The notes under the pieces: generated by a model
Told to the model about the DNA's origin: nothing
Databases searched by the model: none
What the model saw: the letters and a program-made list of their open reading frames with translations, nothing else
Translations under genes and position numbers: made by a program
Source: Woeseiaceae bacterium
GTDB taxonomy: Bacteria > Pseudomonadota > Gammaproteobacteria > Steroidobacterales > Woeseiaceae
NCBI GenBank assembly: GCA_021773055.1
Contig: JAJFKV010000077.1
Span: forward strand, 1-43,298
DNA: 43,298 nucleotides
Direction: 5' to 3'
Shown: positions 6,567 to 18,494 of the stretch, piece after piece
Numbering within the stretch: position 1 is the first letter of the stretch
Layout: each line of letters begins with the position of its first letter

Positions 6567-8087
6567 TCAGAGCTTCGAGTGCCCGACCTGTTCGATCAGT
6601 TGTTCAATCGTTACGTTCATCATATCGACCAGCGGTGCTGGCCACAGGCCGACAAGGAGAACACTAATCGCAAGAATGGCGAGAACAATAAATTCGCGCC
6701 CGTTGAGATCTTTGAGTGCGGCAACGTTGTCGTTAGCTACCTCACCGTAGATGACGCGTTTTACCATCCACAAGGTATAAGCAGCACCTAAAATCAATGT
6801 GCTCGCAGCCAGGAAGGCGTACCAGAAGTTAGCCTTGAAGCTCGCGATAATAACCATGAACTCGCCAACGAATCCGGACGTACCCGGCAGTCCGGCATTG
6901 GCCATTGCGAACAGCACCATGAACGCCGCATAAACAGGCATGGTGTTTGCGACGCCGCCGTAGTCGGCAATTTCACGGCTGTGCATGCGGTCATACAACA
7001 CGCCAACGCAGAGGAACATCGCGCCAGAAATCAGGCCATGCGAAATCATCTGCACCATGCCACCGGTGATGCCAAGCGCAGCACCCATGCCACCGTCGAA
7101 TGACCAGAGGATGAACACACCGAGAGTGACAAAGCCCATGTGCGCGATTGACGAATAGGCGATCAGCTTCTTCATGTCTTTTTGCATCAGAGCGACAAAG
7201 CCGATGTAAACAACCGCAATCAGTGACAGTGCGATCATCATCTCCGCAAAATACTGGCTGCCATCTGGCACGATCGGCAATGACAAGCGCACAAATCCGT
7301 AGCCACCCATCTTCAACATGATCGCCGCCAGGATCACGGAACCGCCGGTTGGCGCCTCGACGTGCGCATCTGGCAACCACGTGTGTACTGGCCACATCGG
7401 TACCTTGACCGCAAATGCGAGCAGGAACGCGATAAAAATGTATTTCTGCGCAGTGAGTGTTAACGGCGCATCCATAAAGCCGAACAAGTCGAAGCCGCCC
7501 GTCTGACCGTACAGGTAGATAAACGCAACCAGCATCAGCACAGAGCCGAGGAAGGTGTACAGGAAGAATTTCAAAGTCGCGTAAACGCGGCGCTCACCGC
7601 CCCAGATGCCGATGATCAGGAACATCGGAATCAGCATGGCCTCCCAGAACACATAAAACAGCAGTGCATCGAGTGCCGAGAACACGCCGATCATCAGGCC
7701 CTCGAGGATCAGGAACGCTGCGAAGTACTGCGCCGGACGACTCTTGATCGTGTCCCAAGCGGAAATAATGACCAGTGGAGTAATGAACGTCGTCAGCAGA
7801 ATCAGAGGCGCGGAAATACCATCAACACCCAGATAATAGAAAACGTTGAGTGATGCCACCCAGGTTTCTTTCTCGACAAATTGCATGCTGGTAGCCGCAT
7901 TATCGAAACTGACATACAAACCGATACTGATCAGGAAAGTGACCGCAGCAACAGCCAACGCAACGACACGCATCAACCTGGCTCGTGAGGACGCTGCATC
8001 CTGATCGTCACCGACCGCGATCAGTGCCACGCCACCAATGATGGGCAGCCAGACTAGAATACTTAACAGATGTTGCGAAAATTCCAT
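6567..8087 (-). CDS. nuoM: NADH-quinone oxidoreductase subunit M
   Basis: NuoM is a proton-translocating antiporter-like subunit of the membrane arm. The 506-residue protein shows WEAMLIPMFLIIGIWGG, the HTWLPDAHVEAPTGGSVILA signature and KKLIAYSSIAHMGFVTLG, all conserved in the Mrp/NuoM family, including the membrane Glu and Lys residues used for proton transfer. Its length matches E. coli NuoM (509). It lies 13 bp after nuoL. Confidence 0.98.
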   Translation of the reverse strand: MEFSQHLLSILVWLPIIGGVALIAVGDDQDAASSRARLMRVVALAVAAVTFLISIGLYVSFDNAATSMQFVEKETWVASLNVFYYLGVDGISAPLILLTTFITPLVIISAWDTIKSRPAQYFAAFLILEGLMIGVFSALDALLFYVFWEAMLIPMFLIIGIWGGERRVYATLKFFLYTFLGSVLMLVAFIYLYGQTGGFDLFGFMDAPLTLTAQKYIFIAFLLAFAVKVPMWPVHTWLPDAHVEAPTGGSVILAAIMLKMGGYGFVRLSLPIVPDGSQYFAEMMIALSLIAVVYIGFVALMQKDMKKLIAYSSIAHMGFVTLGVFILWSFDGGMGAALGITGGMVQMISHGLISGAMFLCVGVLYDRMHSREIADYGGVANTMPVYAAFMVLFAMANAGLPGTSGFVGEFMVIIASFKANFWYAFLAASTLILGAAYTLWMVKRVIYGEVANDNVAALKDLNGREFIVLAILAISVLLVGLWPAPLVDMMNVTIEQLIEQVGHSKL

Positions 8088-8100
8088 GTTCGTCCCGAAG

Positions 8101-10068
8101 CTACCGCAGCCAGATCAGCCAACCGAGCAAAGCGGTCAGGCCAATAATCATTGCGAATGCGTAGGTGTACAGATAGCCGGTCTGAATCTGTCGTATAACA
8201 CCCGCCAGTCGACCCACTGTCTTTGCTGTTCCATTGACGAGTATCCCGTCGATGATTAACTGATCGCCTTTCTGCCACAGGAACTGACCAATAGCGCGGC
8301 CACCACCGGCAAAGCCCCTGATCCAGAGGTCGTCAAAGTAGTACTTGCGATCGAGCACATTGTAGATGCCGGACATCTTGTCCTTGATCGCTTCCGGTAA
8401 ATCCGGTCGTCTTAAGTACAGGAACCAGGCGGTTAAAACACCGCTCGCCGCGAGCCAGAAGACCGGTGTTTTAACGGAGTGCAAGAACAACCCGAGGCTG
8501 TCGTGCCACGTTGTAGCAATGTGATGGAATGGATCGTTGCCCGCAGTGACAAAAATCGCATCACCGAAGTAATCGCCAAATAGAACGGGGCCCACTGTGT
8601 ACCAACCGATAATCGCAGACGGTATCGCAAGAAGAATCAGCGGCACGGTCACCACGGCCGGTGTCTCGTGCAGATGCGATTTCGTTTCTGCATCCATTCG
8701 TTCCTTGCCATGGAAGACGAGGAAAAACATGCGGAAGGAATACAAAGCAGTAACGAAGACACCGAGCAGTACGCTCAGGTAAGCAATCCAGTAGACCGCA
8801 CCCTGCCCGTGCCAATGGGATTCCTTAACCGCTTCAATCAGCAGGTCTTTCGAGAAGAAGCCGCTGCTGCCCGGAAAGCCGATCAACGCCAGCGAGCCAA
8901 CCAGTGACGTCCAGTAGGTGATCGGCATGTACTTCCTGATGCCGCCCATCTTGCGAATATCCTGCTCGTGATGCATCGCGATGATGACGGAACCGGCCGC
9001 AAGGAACAGCAGTGCTTTGAAGAACGCATGTGTCATCAAGTGGAAGATCGCGGCGCTGTAGGCAGAGGCGCCCAACGCAACCGTCATGTAACCCAACTGC
9101 GACAGTGTGGAATAAGCAACGACACGCTTGATATCGTTCTGCACGATGCCGAGCAAGCCCATAAAGAATGCGGTGATGGACCCAATGACGATGACGAAGC
9201 CAAGCGCCGTCGTCGACAGTTCAAACAGCGGCGACATACGCGCCACCATGAAAATGCCAGCCGTTACCATCGTTGCCGCGTGGATCAAGGCCGAAATTGG
9301 CGTCGGACCTTCCATCGAGTCGGGCAACCAGACATGCAGCGGTGCCTGAGCCGACTTACCCATTGCGCCGATAAACAGCAGGATGCAAATCACCGTCATC
9401 GCGTTCCACGGAGTTCCCGAGATTACCTCGATGTTTTGCGTTGCAACCTGGTTCGCGCTCGCGAATACCTCTGCGTAATCCAGAGAACCGGTAAACATAA
9501 CAACACCGGCGATACCCAGGATAAAACCGAAGTCACCTACGCGGTTAACGAGGAATGCTTTGAGGTTTGCGAAGATGGCGGTCTCTTTCTTGAACCAGAA
9601 ACCGATCAACAAATATGAAACCAGGCCCACCGCTTCCCAGCCAAAGAACAGTTGCAGGAAGTTATTGGACATGACCAGCATCAGCATCGAGAACGTGAAC
9701 AGCGAGATGTAACTGAAAAAGCGCTGGTAACCCGGATCCTCATGCATATAGCCGATGGTGTAGATGTGGACCATCAGGGAAACGAAGGTCACTACCGCCA
9801 TCATCAGCGCCGTCAGGCGATCCACAAGGAAGCCAACACCCATGTGCAAGCCGTCAGTAACAGCCCACGTGTATACCGGGATATTCTCAGCGACCGCACC
9901 GCCCCAGAACATATTTTTGAGTACGAGCAATGACAATATGCACGATGTGCCTACGCCAGCAATCGTGACCCAGTGCGCACCTGCCCGGCCAATCTTCTTG
10001 CCCGCCAGCCCAGCGACGATTGCTGCCGCGAGCGGTGCTAATACGATTGTCAGGTAATAATTGTACAT
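8101..10068 (-). CDS. nuoL: NADH-quinone oxidoreductase subunit L
   Basis: NuoL is the distal pump subunit with the long lateral helix. The 655-residue protein contains the oxidoreductase signature WEAVGLVSYLLIGFW, HVWLPDSMEGPTPISALIHA and VVAYSTLSQLGYM. The C-terminal ~100 residues (from about DRKYYFDDLWIRG) correspond to the lateral helix and its anchoring helix. It starts one base after nuoK ends, so translation is likely coupled. Confidence 0.98.
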   Translation of the reverse strand: MYNYYLTIVLAPLAAAIVAGLAGKKIGRAGAHWVTIAGVGTSCILSLLVLKNMFWGGAVAENIPVYTWAVTDGLHMGVGFLVDRLTALMMAVVTFVSLMVHIYTIGYMHEDPGYQRFFSYISLFTFSMLMLVMSNNFLQLFFGWEAVGLVSYLLIGFWFKKETAIFANLKAFLVNRVGDFGFILGIAGVVMFTGSLDYAEVFASANQVATQNIEVISGTPWNAMTVICILLFIGAMGKSAQAPLHVWLPDSMEGPTPISALIHAATMVTAGIFMVARMSPLFELSTTALGFVIVIGSITAFFMGLLGIVQNDIKRVVAYSTLSQLGYMTVALGASAYSAAIFHLMTHAFFKALLFLAAGSVIIAMHHEQDIRKMGGIRKYMPITYWTSLVGSLALIGFPGSSGFFSKDLLIEAVKESHWHGQGAVYWIAYLSVLLGVFVTALYSFRMFFLVFHGKERMDAETKSHLHETPAVVTVPLILLAIPSAIIGWYTVGPVLFGDYFGDAIFVTAGNDPFHHIATTWHDSLGLFLHSVKTPVFWLAASGVLTAWFLYLRRPDLPEAIKDKMSGIYNVLDRKYYFDDLWIRGFAGGGRAIGQFLWQKGDQLIIDGILVNGTAKTVGRLAGVIRQIQTGYLYTYAFAMIIGLTALLGWLIWLR

Positions 10069-10069
10069 A

Positions 10070-10375
10070 TCAACCCTTCAACGTATTCAGCTCTTGCACC
10101 GCAATCGACTGTCTGTTGCGGAACAGCACCACAAGGATCGCGAGGCCGATTGCTGCTTCAGCCGCTGCAACCGTCAAGATAAAGAAGACGAAAACCTGCC
10201 CGGTCTCGTCACCGAGATAGCGTGAGAACGCGATGAAATTAAAATTCACGGCCAGCAACATGAGCTCAATGCACATGAGCAGCAGAATCAGGTTACGGCG
10301 ATTGATAACAATGCCCGCAAGACTCAGGACAAAAAGCATGGCCGCCAGCGTCAGGTAATGCTCAAGACCGATCAT
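10070..10375 (-). CDS. nuoK: NADH-quinone oxidoreductase subunit K
   Basis: NuoK is a small three-helix subunit in the membrane arm. The 101-residue protein carries the conserved membrane glutamates in [14 protein letters not shown] and in [12 protein letters not shown], required for proton pumping. Its ATG overlaps the nuoJ stop by four bases (ATGA). Confidence 0.97.
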   Translation of the reverse strand: MIGLEHYLTLAAMLFVLSLAGIVINRRNLILLLMCIELMLLAVNFNFIAFSRYLGDETGQVFVFFILTVAAAEAAIGLAILVVLFRNRQSIAVQELNTLKG

Positions 10376-10977
10376 TGCTTTTTCTCCGAATCCATCTTGA
10401 CCACACGCAAACGATCCTTGGCGCGGACCGCGACTTGAGCAGCAATATTCTGGACCTTGATCCCAGGTCGTTTGCGCATCGTCAAAGTGATCGCCGCAAC
10501 GATAGCCAGCAACAAGATAACAGCGGCGATTTCGAAGGCGTAGACATGTTCGGTATAGAGCACAGCGCCCAGCGCTTCGGTATTGCTATAACCCTCTGGA
10601 GTCGCGGCAAATCCACCGGTGCTGGCAGCGCCCTGACCTCGCATCCAGATCAGCTGTACGAGTTCGACAGCCATGATCAATGCGATAACAATGCCGAGCG
10701 GCGCATAACGCGTCAGGCCCCGCTTGGCGGCCTCGACGTCGACTTCCAGCATCATGACGACGAACAAGAACAACACCATCACCGCGCCGACATAAACGAG
10801 CACGAGAACAATGGCGAGAAACTCTGCTTCTGCCAGGATCCACAGCAAGGCACTCTGAAAAAAGGTTAGTACCAGGAACATCACCCCATGAACCGGGTTG
10901 CGCGAGAAAACCACACCCATCGCTGCACCGAGCATGGCTAGCGCAAAAACGTAAAACAAAATTGAATGCAGCATCAT
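10372..10977 (-). CDS. nuoJ: NADH-quinone oxidoreductase subunit J
   Basis: NuoJ is a five-helix membrane subunit. The 201-residue protein shows [20 protein letters not shown] and [18 protein letters not shown], the family signature holding the pi-bulge helix. The C-terminus is a charged tail. It overlaps nuoK by four bases and follows nuoI closely. Confidence 0.97.
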   Translation of the reverse strand: MMLHSILFYVFALAMLGAAMGVVFSRNPVHGVMFLVLTFFQSALLWILAEAEFLAIVLVLVYVGAVMVLFLFVVMMLEVDVEAAKRGLTRYAPLGIVIALIMAVELVQLIWMRGQGAASTGGFAATPEGYSNTEALGAVLYTEHVYAFEIAAVILLLAIVAAITLTMRKRPGIKVQNIAAQVAVRAKDRLRVVKMDSEKKQ

Positions 10978-10983
10978 CTCGCC

Positions 10984-11475
10984 CTACCGGTACTTCGCAT
11001 CAGCCGCTTTGTCAGCGGAAATCATGGCGTCATATTTATCACCAACCGCAAGCAGCTTTTCTTTCGTCATAATGTTCTCGCCAGCCGATTCCATGTGGTA
11101 CTCGTGGATACGCGTCTCGACGATCGCATCAACAGGGCACGCTTCTTCACAGAAGCCACAATAAATGCACTTGAACAGATCGATGTCATACCGAGTTGTA
11201 CGACGCGAGCCGTCGTCTCTCGCGTCAGACTCAATCGTAATCGCCAAGGCAGGACATACCGCCTCGCACAATTTGCATGCGATGCAACGTTCCTCACCAT
11301 TTGGATAACGGCGCAGCGCATGAAGTCCACGAAACCGGTGCGACTGCGGTGTCTTCTCGTCAGGATACTCGAGCGTCAGGCTCTTCTTGAAGAACTGACG
11401 CTGTGTAACCGCAAGCCCCTTGAGCAATTCCCACAAGGCGAAGGTCTTAATAAAGCTGACTAATCGACTCATCAT
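10984..11475 (-). CDS. nuoI: NADH-quinone oxidoreductase subunit I (two 4Fe-4S clusters)
   Basis: NuoI carries iron-sulfur clusters N6a and N6b that pass electrons toward NuoB. The 163-residue protein has two CxxCxxCxxxCP motifs, [12 protein letters not shown] and [12 protein letters not shown], and the usual amphipathic N-terminal helix. The start is a double ATG one base after the nuoH stop. It is TYKY-like and standard for the family. Confidence 0.98.
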   Translation of the reverse strand: MMSRLVSFIKTFALWELLKGLAVTQRQFFKKSLTLEYPDEKTPQSHRFRGLHALRRYPNGEERCIACKLCEAVCPALAITIESDARDDGSRRTTRYDIDLFKCIYCGFCEEACPVDAIVETRIHEYHMESAGENIMTKEKLLAVGDKYDAMISADKAADAKYR

Positions 11476-11476
11476 T

Positions 11477-12598
11477 TTAGGCGCCTAATCCTGACCATGG
11501 ACCAACCTGGAACCAGGCCATAACCCCTTCCACGGCAATCCAGATGATCGTTACAGGTATGAAAATCTTCCAGCCCAAACGCATGATCTGATCATAGCGA
11601 TAGCGCGGAAACGTCGCGCGGAACCAGAAGAACGTGTACATGAAGATGCACATCTTGGCGAACAACCAATGTAAGCCACCAGTCACAATCAGACCAATGA
11701 CCGGAATGTCTGCAAGCGGTGCGAGAAATTCGAGTCCTTCAAACGGAGACGCCCATCCCCCAAGGAAGAAAATCGCCGTCAATGTCGAGATCAGCACCAT
11801 GTTTGCGTATTCGGCCAGGAAGAACACAGCAAACGCCACGCCTGAGTATTCAACGTGGAAACCGGCAACGATCTCAGACTCGCCTTCCGCTACGTCGAAC
11901 GGGGCGCGGTTGGTTTCTGCTACGCCCGATATCCAGTAGACGACGAACAACGGGAACAATGGGATAATGAACCACTGGCTGAATCCACCGGATTGCGCCA
12001 TCACTAATTCGCCAAGGTTCAGGCTGCCACCTGCCATCAGGACGCCGACCAACGCGAATCCCATGGCGATTTCGTACGCGACGATCTGCGCTGCCGATCG
12101 CATCGCGCCGAGCAATGCGTACTTCGAGTTGGTCGCCCAACCGGCAAGGATGACACCGTAGACGCCGACCGATGTTAGCGCCAGGACATACAGAAGACCT
12201 GCATTAATGTCGGCGATCACATACCAGTCATTCAGCGGAATTACTGCCCAGGCCGCAAGTGCAGGAGTCAGGGACAGTAGCGGCGCAATCACAAACAGGA
12301 ATTTGCTGGACTGCGACGGAACGACCACCTCTTTGATCAATAGCTTGATGACATCTGCGAACGGCTGCAGTAGACCAAGAGGACCAACTCGGTTTGGTCC
12401 GACACGGGCCTGCATACTGCCGATAACTTTTCGCTCAAAATAGGTCGAAAATGCAACGATCAGAATAACGGAGATCATTACGAACAGGATTTTCCAGGTC
12501 GTAATTGTCAGGTATTGGACCCATCCGGGTAGCGAGTAAAAAACACCCAGCGCCCAGTCGACCCCGTTGATCAGGAATTGCGGCACGAGATCAGCCAT
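11477..12598 (-). CDS. nuoH: NADH-quinone oxidoreductase subunit H
   Basis: NuoH forms the quinone chamber with NuoB and NuoD. The protein has about 373 residues and eight or nine helices, with [31 protein letters not shown] and the acidic loop [20 protein letters not shown], all highly conserved. A GTG one codon earlier could also start it; I chose the ATG, which overlaps the nuoG stop (TGATG). Confidence 0.97.
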   Translation of the reverse strand: MADLVPQFLINGVDWALGVFYSLPGWVQYLTITTWKILFVMISVILIVAFSTYFERKVIGSMQARVGPNRVGPLGLLQPFADVIKLLIKEVVVPSQSSKFLFVIAPLLSLTPALAAWAVIPLNDWYVIADINAGLLYVLALTSVGVYGVILAGWATNSKYALLGAMRSAAQIVAYEIAMGFALVGVLMAGGSLNLGELVMAQSGGFSQWFIIPLFPLFVVYWISGVAETNRAPFDVAEGESEIVAGFHVEYSGVAFAVFFLAEYANMVLISTLTAIFFLGGWASPFEGLEFLAPLADIPVIGLIVTGGLHWLFAKMCIFMYTFFWFRATFPRYRYDQIMRLGWKIFIPVTIIWIAVEGVMAWFQVGPWSGLGA

Positions 12599-14751
12599 CA
12601 CTCGTCACCTGCAGCACGTTTCGCAGACAAGGTCTGCTGCAATGCGGTTGCGCGACGCACCAGACCATCGCCGGAGTATAAAGGCGTGTCAATTTCGTTT
12701 GCGGCCGAGTCCTCACCGTTCGGCTTCGCAATCGAGCCCGCAGCGTTGTAAGCGCCAGCGCCGACGTCGCCCAGAGAGTCCCTAAATTCTGTGAGAATGT
12801 CGTCGCTCGTGACGTAGTCAAAGCCTTCAGCATCGACCAGGTTGCCTAGCACTCGCAGGACTTTCCAGCACGGACGAGACTCGCCGACCGGGTTCGCCAC
12901 ACCGCCAAAACTTTGCCATGTTCCAGCCGCATTCACATAAGTACCCGACGTTTCTGCAAAAGTACCGACGGGCAATAACAGGTCAGCCACCTCGAGCAAC
13001 GCGTCCGATACAAATGGTGTCAACGCAATCACAAACTTCTGCGTCGCAAGTTTCTGCGCTGCATCGGGTACTACATGTATGTCCGCATCTGGCTCGACGT
13101 TAACGAGGACCACGGCATCAAGGTCACTATCCAGCATTGCAGCAATACCCTGCCCCGCCGCAGCTCTATTCTTGCCACCCATTTCACGATGTGGCAAAAC
13201 GCCAGCGAGTTGTGCGCCGGCGGTATTCGGTCCATTGCTTATGAAGCCGAGCTTCGAGCCGGTAGCATTTGCTATCGCAGAACCGAGCGCGCGCGCAGCC
13301 GAATACGCCGCGTGACCTGCGGCTATATTGCCCAGCAAGACCAGGGAATCATCAGCATCCTGCAGCGAAGCTGCGATTCGCTTTTGTGCGTCGTCGGGTG
13401 CGACACCCGAACAGATATCGGCAACTGCGCCTGAGGCGGCATCAGCGGCGACGGCAATACCGGCAAGCATCTCGACCAATCCTCGGCCCGACACGTAATC
13501 TGCCACATCAAAAAAGTACTCGTACTCATTCGAATTCGCGAAGCTGATTTTTGCTCCGCGCAGAGCGGCCTTGCGTAAGCGATGCGCAATGATGGGTGCC
13601 TCAGAACGAATATGTGACCCCGCGACCAGAACAGCACCCTGTTGTTCCAGTTCGTCAATGCCACAGCCAAGACTCTCAAACACGGGATCATTGTCCTGGT
13701 CCGAGATGTCGCGCCGATCTAGCCGGTGATCGATATTTGCCGTACCGAGATGTGCGGCCAGTTGCGATAGCAAATAGCCTTCCTCGACAGTGGCTGCAGG
13801 TGATGCGATGAGCCCAAGCTTCTCGCTATCGGCTGCATTCAATACCTCAGCGGCACGTGCCAAAGCATCCGTCCACTCAATATTTCGCCATTCGCCACCA
13901 TCTTTAAGCCGTGGCGTGATCAGGCGATCCGCACTATAGATCGCCTCGTAGCTAAAGCGGTCCCGGTCGGAAATCCACGCTTCGTTGATGGACTCGTTAT
14001 CGCGCGGAACGATGCGTTTTACCGTACCGCGCAACACGTGTGCGTAGAGATTTGAACCGACGCAATCGTGGGGTGAAATAGTTGCGTGCTGTTCCATTTC
14101 CCAGGCACGTGCGCTGAATCGATACGGCTTGTTGTTCAATGCGCCGACAGGACACAGGTCGATAATGTTTGCTGACAATTCATGATCAACATTCTGTTCG
14201 ACGTAGGTTGAAATTTTGACGTTCTCGCCACGCTCTGTCGTGCCGAGCTGCGGGTTGCCCTGAATCTCCTCACCAAAACGAACACAGCGCGTGCAATGAA
14301 TGCAGCGCGTCATGTCAGTGGAGACCAGGGGTCCTATGTCTTTGTCTTTTACAACACGTTTGCCGTCGTTGTAGCGTGAGACATCACTACCGTAACCCAC
14401 CGCCAGATCCTGCAATTCGCATTCGCCACCCTGATCGCAGATCGGGCAATCGAGCGGATGATTGATCAGCAGGAATTCCATGGTCGCCTTCTGTGCAGAA
14501 ATGGCCCGCGGCGATTTGGTGAACACTTTCATGCCCTCATTAACAGGCTGTGCACAAGCAGGAATCGGTTTTGGCGCGCCCTCTACATCAACAAGGCACA
14601 TACGGCAATTTGCCGCGACACTCAGCTTTTCGTGGTAACAAAAGCGCGGCACATAGACGCCGATGTTATCTGTCACTTCGATAAGCATCTGGCCTTTACG
14701 AGCCTCGACCGGTTTACCGTCGACCTCAATAATTACGATATCGTCAGTCAT
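12598..14751 (-). CDS. nuoG: NADH-quinone oxidoreductase subunit G
   Basis: NuoG is the large peripheral-arm subunit that holds several iron-sulfur clusters. The 2Fe-2S ligands are visible at C38, C49, C52 and C66, the His-Cys 4Fe-4S ligands at H98, C102, C105 and C111, and a further CxxCxxC set is in [10 protein letters not shown] with CPVGAL. The remainder is a molybdopterin-oxidoreductase-like domain without enzyme activity. At 717 residues it is shorter than E. coli NuoG (about 900) and closer to the alphaproteobacterial or mitochondrial length. The Ala-rich central part (about 430-530) is less conserved. Confidence 0.97.
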   Translation of the reverse strand: MTDDIVIIEVDGKPVEARKGQMLIEVTDNIGVYVPRFCYHEKLSVAANCRMCLVDVEGAPKPIPACAQPVNEGMKVFTKSPRAISAQKATMEFLLINHPLDCPICDQGGECELQDLAVGYGSDVSRYNDGKRVVKDKDIGPLVSTDMTRCIHCTRCVRFGEEIQGNPQLGTTERGENVKISTYVEQNVDHELSANIIDLCPVGALNNKPYRFSARAWEMEQHATISPHDCVGSNLYAHVLRGTVKRIVPRDNESINEAWISDRDRFSYEAIYSADRLITPRLKDGGEWRNIEWTDALARAAEVLNAADSEKLGLIASPAATVEEGYLLSQLAAHLGTANIDHRLDRRDISDQDNDPVFESLGCGIDELEQQGAVLVAGSHIRSEAPIIAHRLRKAALRGAKISFANSNEYEYFFDVADYVSGRGLVEMLAGIAVAADAASGAVADICSGVAPDDAQKRIAASLQDADDSLVLLGNIAAGHAAYSAARALGSAIANATGSKLGFISNGPNTAGAQLAGVLPHREMGGKNRAAAGQGIAAMLDSDLDAVVLVNVEPDADIHVVPDAAQKLATQKFVIALTPFVSDALLEVADLLLPVGTFAETSGTYVNAAGTWQSFGGVANPVGESRPCWKVLRVLGNLVDAEGFDYVTSDDILTEFRDSLGDVGAGAYNAAGSIAKPNGEDSAANEIDTPLYSGDGLVRRATALQQTLSAKRAAGDE

Positions 14752-14756
14752 AGCGA

Positions 14757-16064
14757 TTACGCAGCGGCCTCGGTCGGATCGTCAACAATGCTGCGACCAT
14801 TATTGCGGATCATATATTCGAATTCGTGGAAATAATGCTTCAGGAAACTCTGCACCGGCCATGCCGCCGCATCACCAAGTGCACAAATCGTGTGGCCTTC
14901 AATTTTGTTTGCTACATCAACCAGCTTGTGAAGGTCAGCTTCCTCGCCCTTGCCTTCAACAATGCGGGTAAGCATGCGATACAACCAGCCGGTTCCTTCG
15001 CGGCATGGTGTGCACTGGCCGCAAGACTCCGCCATATAAAAACGCGATATGCGGCGTAGTACTTTGACCATGCAAGTTGTCTCGTCCATAACGATTACGG
15101 CGCCGGTTCCAAACGACGAACCCGCCTGTTGCAGGGAGTTGTAGTCCATGGTGCATTCCATGATGATTTCGGCCGGCAATACTTTGCACGACGAACCACC
15201 CGGAATGACTGCCTTTAATTTGCGGCCGCCTAACATGCCGCCACAGATATCGTTCAGAAGTTCTTTGAACGGAATACCCATCGGCAACTCGTAGTTGCCC
15301 GGATTCTCGACATGACCAGATACTGAAAACAGCGCCGTACCGCCCGAGCCTTCGGGGCCAAGGCCCGCAAACCATGCTGCACCATTGCGAAGAATGGTGG
15401 GAACGCTGGCGAGACTTTGGGTGTTGTTAATGGTTGTCGGCTTGCCGAACAAACCGAAGTTAGCCGGGAATGGCGGCTTGAATCGTGGCCGTCCCTGCTT
15501 GCCTTCCAGGGACTCCAGCAATGCCGTTTCTTCGCCGCAGATATAAGCACCCGCCCCAACGAACGTGTTCAGGTCGAAATCGATGCCCGAACCCTGGATA
15601 TTCTTGCCCAGCAGTCCAGCGTCATAAGCCTCTTTAACCGCCGCCTCAAAACGTGGCACCGGCTCACCCAGGAATTCACCTCGAATATAGTTATAGGCAA
15701 CAGTCGCGCCCATGGCGTAGGAAGCGATCGCCATACCTTCTACCAGTGCATGCGGGTTATAGCGCAATACCTCCCGATCGTGGCAGGTACCCGGCTCGCT
15801 CTCGTCCGAGTTGCAAACAAGGTATTTCTGCACATCGGCATCGCGTGGCATGAAGCTCCATTTCAAGCCGGTCGGGAAACCAGCGCCGCCTCTTCCGCGC
15901 AGCCCGGATGACTTCACTTCATCAATCACCTGGACCGGTGACATATCCCCGGCCAGGATTTTTCTCCAGGCCTGATAGCCCTGGTTCTTCTCGTAGGTCT
16001 CGAGCGTCCATGAACGCTCTTGCCCGAAGGTGTTGAAGCAAACAAGATTCTGCTCAAAGGCCAT
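14757..16064 (-). CDS. nuoF: NADH-quinone oxidoreductase subunit F (FMN, NADH site)
   Basis: NuoF binds NADH and FMN and carries 4Fe-4S cluster N3. The 435-residue protein shows [17 protein letters not shown] (NADH/FMN), [19 protein letters not shown], and the cluster motif [12 protein letters not shown] with a later Cys near [11 protein letters not shown]. Its start shares one base with the nuoE stop (TGATG). Confidence 0.98.
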   Translation of the reverse strand: MAFEQNLVCFNTFGQERSWTLETYEKNQGYQAWRKILAGDMSPVQVIDEVKSSGLRGRGGAGFPTGLKWSFMPRDADVQKYLVCNSDESEPGTCHDREVLRYNPHALVEGMAIASYAMGATVAYNYIRGEFLGEPVPRFEAAVKEAYDAGLLGKNIQGSGIDFDLNTFVGAGAYICGEETALLESLEGKQGRPRFKPPFPANFGLFGKPTTINNTQSLASVPTILRNGAAWFAGLGPEGSGGTALFSVSGHVENPGNYELPMGIPFKELLNDICGGMLGGRKLKAVIPGGSSCKVLPAEIIMECTMDYNSLQQAGSSFGTGAVIVMDETTCMVKVLRRISRFYMAESCGQCTPCREGTGWLYRMLTRIVEGKGEEADLHKLVDVANKIEGHTICALGDAAAWPVQSFLKHYFHEFEYMIRNNGRSIVDDPTEAAA

Positions 16065-16549
16065 CAGTCGAGTCCATCCAGAATTTCATCGATCTGCTTT
16101 TTTGTCAGCTGTTCGTGATACTTGTGATTCACCATCATTGCTGGCGCACCACAACAGGCGGCGATACACTCTTCTTCTTTTTTCAGGAAAATTCGGCCAT
16201 CTTTAGTACTCTCGCCCAGTTTTACGCCGAGCTTGCTTTCGACGTGCTCGACGATTTCATCGGCGCCGCGAAGCATGCAGGAAATATTCGTACAAATGGC
16301 CACTTCATTGCGCCCGACTTCGCGTGTCTGGAACATTGAGTAGAATGTCGCTACCTCATAAACCTGAATCGTGGGTAACTCAAGATATTCCGCGACTGCG
16401 TTCATCTGTTCGGCAGTGACGAAACCCTTATTCTCATGCTGCACTGCATGCAGCGCACTAATAACAGCAGAGCGTTGCCGGTCTTCAGGAAAGCGGGCCT
16501 TCCAGTGCTCGATCTCGTCCTTAATGTGCGTCGACAGTTCGTAACTCAT
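16064..16549 (-). CDS. nuoE: NADH-quinone oxidoreductase subunit E (2Fe-2S)
   Basis: NuoE is the small thioredoxin-like subunit with cluster N1a. The 161-residue protein has a 2Fe-2S site made from CTNISCML and [15 protein letters not shown], with an N-terminal helical part ([16 protein letters not shown]). It overlaps nuoD by four bases (ATGA), the usual coupling in this operon. Confidence 0.97.
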   Translation of the reverse strand: MSYELSTHIKDEIEHWKARFPEDRQRSAVISALHAVQHENKGFVTAEQMNAVAEYLELPTIQVYEVATFYSMFQTREVGRNEVAICTNISCMLRGADEIVEHVESKLGVKLGESTKDGRIFLKKEEECIAACCGAPAMMVNHKYHEQLTKKQIDEILDGLD

Positions 16550-17799
16550 CGGTCGACCTCCCCGAATACTATGTCCTGCGTACCAATGACGGCGACAACA
16601 TCGGCCAGCATGTGGCCCTCTACCATTTCCGACATTGCAGACAAATGTGCGAATCCCGCCGCACGAATTTTCACTCGATACGGTTTGTTAGCGCCGTCCG
16701 AAATAATGTACACGCCGAACTCGCCCTTGGGATGCTCAATTGCGGCGTATGCCTCGCCCTCGGGCGCACAGTAGCCTTCGGTGAACAATTTGAAGTGGTG
16801 AATAAGCGATTCCATATCGTCTTTCATCTCAACGCGTGTTGGCGGCGTGATCTTATGATCGTCCGCCATCACCGGCCCGGGATTGTCGCGCAGCCAATTG
16901 ACACACTGGGAAATGATGCGATTCGACTGGCGCATTTCTTCGACTCGAACAAGGTAACGGTCATAACAGTCACCGTTGACGCCGACCGGAATATCAAATT
17001 CCATGCGATCGTAAACGTCATAAGGTTGCTTCTTGCGCAGGTCCCACTCAACACCCGAGCCACGCAACATAGGCCCGGTAAAGCCAAGTTGCATCGCACG
17101 TTCCGGCGAAACAACCGCGATGTTCACGGTGCGTTGCTTCCAGATCCTGTTATCAGTGAGCAATGTTTCGTACTCATCAACGCAAGCCGGGAAACGCTGC
17201 GTAAAGTCCTCAATGAAATCGAGCATCGAGCCTTCGCGCACGGAATTCATACGATCCAGTACTTTCTTGCTCCGAAATTTCGACTCGGCATATTTCGGCA
17301 TTGAATCCGGCAGGTCACGGTAGACACCGCCCGGGCGATAGTAGGTTGCGTGCATCCGCGTACCCGACACCGCCTCATAGCAATCCATGAGGTCTTCACG
17401 CTCGCGGAAACAGTACAAAAACATGGTCATCGCGCCGATATCGAGACCGTGCGCGCCGAGCCACATCAGGTGATTAAGGATTCGGGTAATTTCATCGAAC
17501 ATGACACGGATGTACTGTGCCCGCGTTGGCACTTCGATACCGAGCAACTTCTCAATCGCCATGACATAGGCGTGCTCATTGCACATCATCGACACGTAAT
17601 CGAGCCGGTCCATATAACCGATGCTTTGATTAAAAGGCTTGGTCTCCGCCAGTTTTTCAGTGCCGCGGTGCAACAAACCCACATGCGGGTCTGCCTTTTG
17701 AATGGTTTCGCCTTCGATCTCTAGCACCAGACGCAATACGCCGTGCGCTGCAGGGTGCTGCGGGCCGAAGTTCATTGTGTAGCTTTGAATCTCAGCCAT
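16546..17799 (-). CDS. nuoD: NADH-quinone oxidoreductase subunit D
   Basis: NuoD forms the quinone-binding site with NuoB and is related to the [NiFe]-hydrogenase large subunit. The family opening [20 protein letters not shown] is near the N-terminus. I start it at the ATG at 17799 (417 residues), which has AAGGA eight bases upstream and overlaps the nuoC stop by eight bases. A frame extension to 17850 adds 17 unconserved residues and is rejected. NuoC and NuoD are separate, unlike the fused E. coli protein. Confidence 0.97.
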   Translation of the reverse strand: MAEIQSYTMNFGPQHPAAHGVLRLVLEIEGETIQKADPHVGLLHRGTEKLAETKPFNQSIGYMDRLDYVSMMCNEHAYVMAIEKLLGIEVPTRAQYIRVMFDEITRILNHLMWLGAHGLDIGAMTMFLYCFREREDLMDCYEAVSGTRMHATYYRPGGVYRDLPDSMPKYAESKFRSKKVLDRMNSVREGSMLDFIEDFTQRFPACVDEYETLLTDNRIWKQRTVNIAVVSPERAMQLGFTGPMLRGSGVEWDLRKKQPYDVYDRMEFDIPVGVNGDCYDRYLVRVEEMRQSNRIISQCVNWLRDNPGPVMADDHKITPPTRVEMKDDMESLIHHFKLFTEGYCAPEGEAYAAIEHPKGEFGVYIISDGANKPYRVKIRAAGFAHLSAMSEMVEGHMLADVVAVIGTQDIVFGEVDR

Positions 17800-18493
17800 C
17801 TTTCGCGTCCTTGAGGTCGGCTGAATTACGATTATCATCGCGGATAACACGCGGCACCAATGTTCGCGGTTCGATACTGACAGGTTTGTAAACGACGCGC
17901 CCTTCGTCTGCGTCGTAACTCACTTCGACGTTGCCCATGATCGGGAAATCCTTGCGGAAAGGATGTCCGATGAAGCCATAGTCTGTCAGGATTCGGCGCA
18001 GGTCCGGGTGGCCTTCAAAAAGAATACCGTAGAGATCAAATGCCTCGCGCTCAAACCAGTTGGCGCCGTTCCAGATATCGACGACCGATTTTACAATCGG
18101 CGGATTGGCGGTGCCGGTATATACGCGCAGTCTGAGCCGTACATTGTTTCGAATCGACAGCAAGTGATAAACAACGGCAAATCGCTTTGCATCGAACTCA
18201 TCCGCTTCATCCAGAATTACTGGCTCGCGTTCAACGCCGCGACTAAAACCCGTGCCTGACGCGCTGTTTGTTTTCCACTCATCGCTGCCGTAGTTGAGGT
18301 AATCAACACCGCAAACATCGATCAGCATTTCGAATCCGAAGTCCGCTTCGTTGCGAAGCGCGGTTGCTACCTTTATCAAATCGTCTTTATCGAGCTCGTA
18401 GGTCAGCTCTCGGCACGTGGACGCCACACGATTCATTTGCTCGCCGAAGCGTGCGTCAATCTTGCCCGCCAAAATGTCTTTGCGATCAATCAT
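17792..18493 (-). CDS. nuoC: NADH-quinone oxidoreductase subunit C
   Basis: NuoC is the 30-kDa peripheral subunit. The 233-residue protein has the signature ERFAFDLYGI-type text as [20 protein letters not shown] and [20 protein letters not shown] short insertion (around [16 protein letters not shown]) and a C-terminal [18 protein letters not shown] stretch are typical of stand-alone NuoC. It lies one base after nuoB. Confidence 0.96.
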   Translation of the reverse strand: MIDRKDILAGKIDARFGEQMNRVASTCRELTYELDKDDLIKVATALRNEADFGFEMLIDVCGVDYLNYGSDEWKTNSASGTGFSRGVEREPVILDEADEFDAKRFAVVYHLLSIRNNVRLRLRVYTGTANPPIVKSVVDIWNGANWFEREAFDLYGILFEGHPDLRRILTDYGFIGHPFRKDFPIMGNVEVSYDADEGRVVYKPVSIEPRTLVPRVIRDDNRNSADLKDAKDG

Positions 18494-18494
18494 T

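Noticed and set aside
8968..9618. 216-codon plus-strand open frame opposite nuoL
   Set aside because: It is antisense to a fully conserved nuoL, has low-complexity composition and no recognisable domain.
16612..17304. 230-codon plus-strand open frame opposite nuoD
   Set aside because: Shadow frame of nuoD; no ribosome site or family character.
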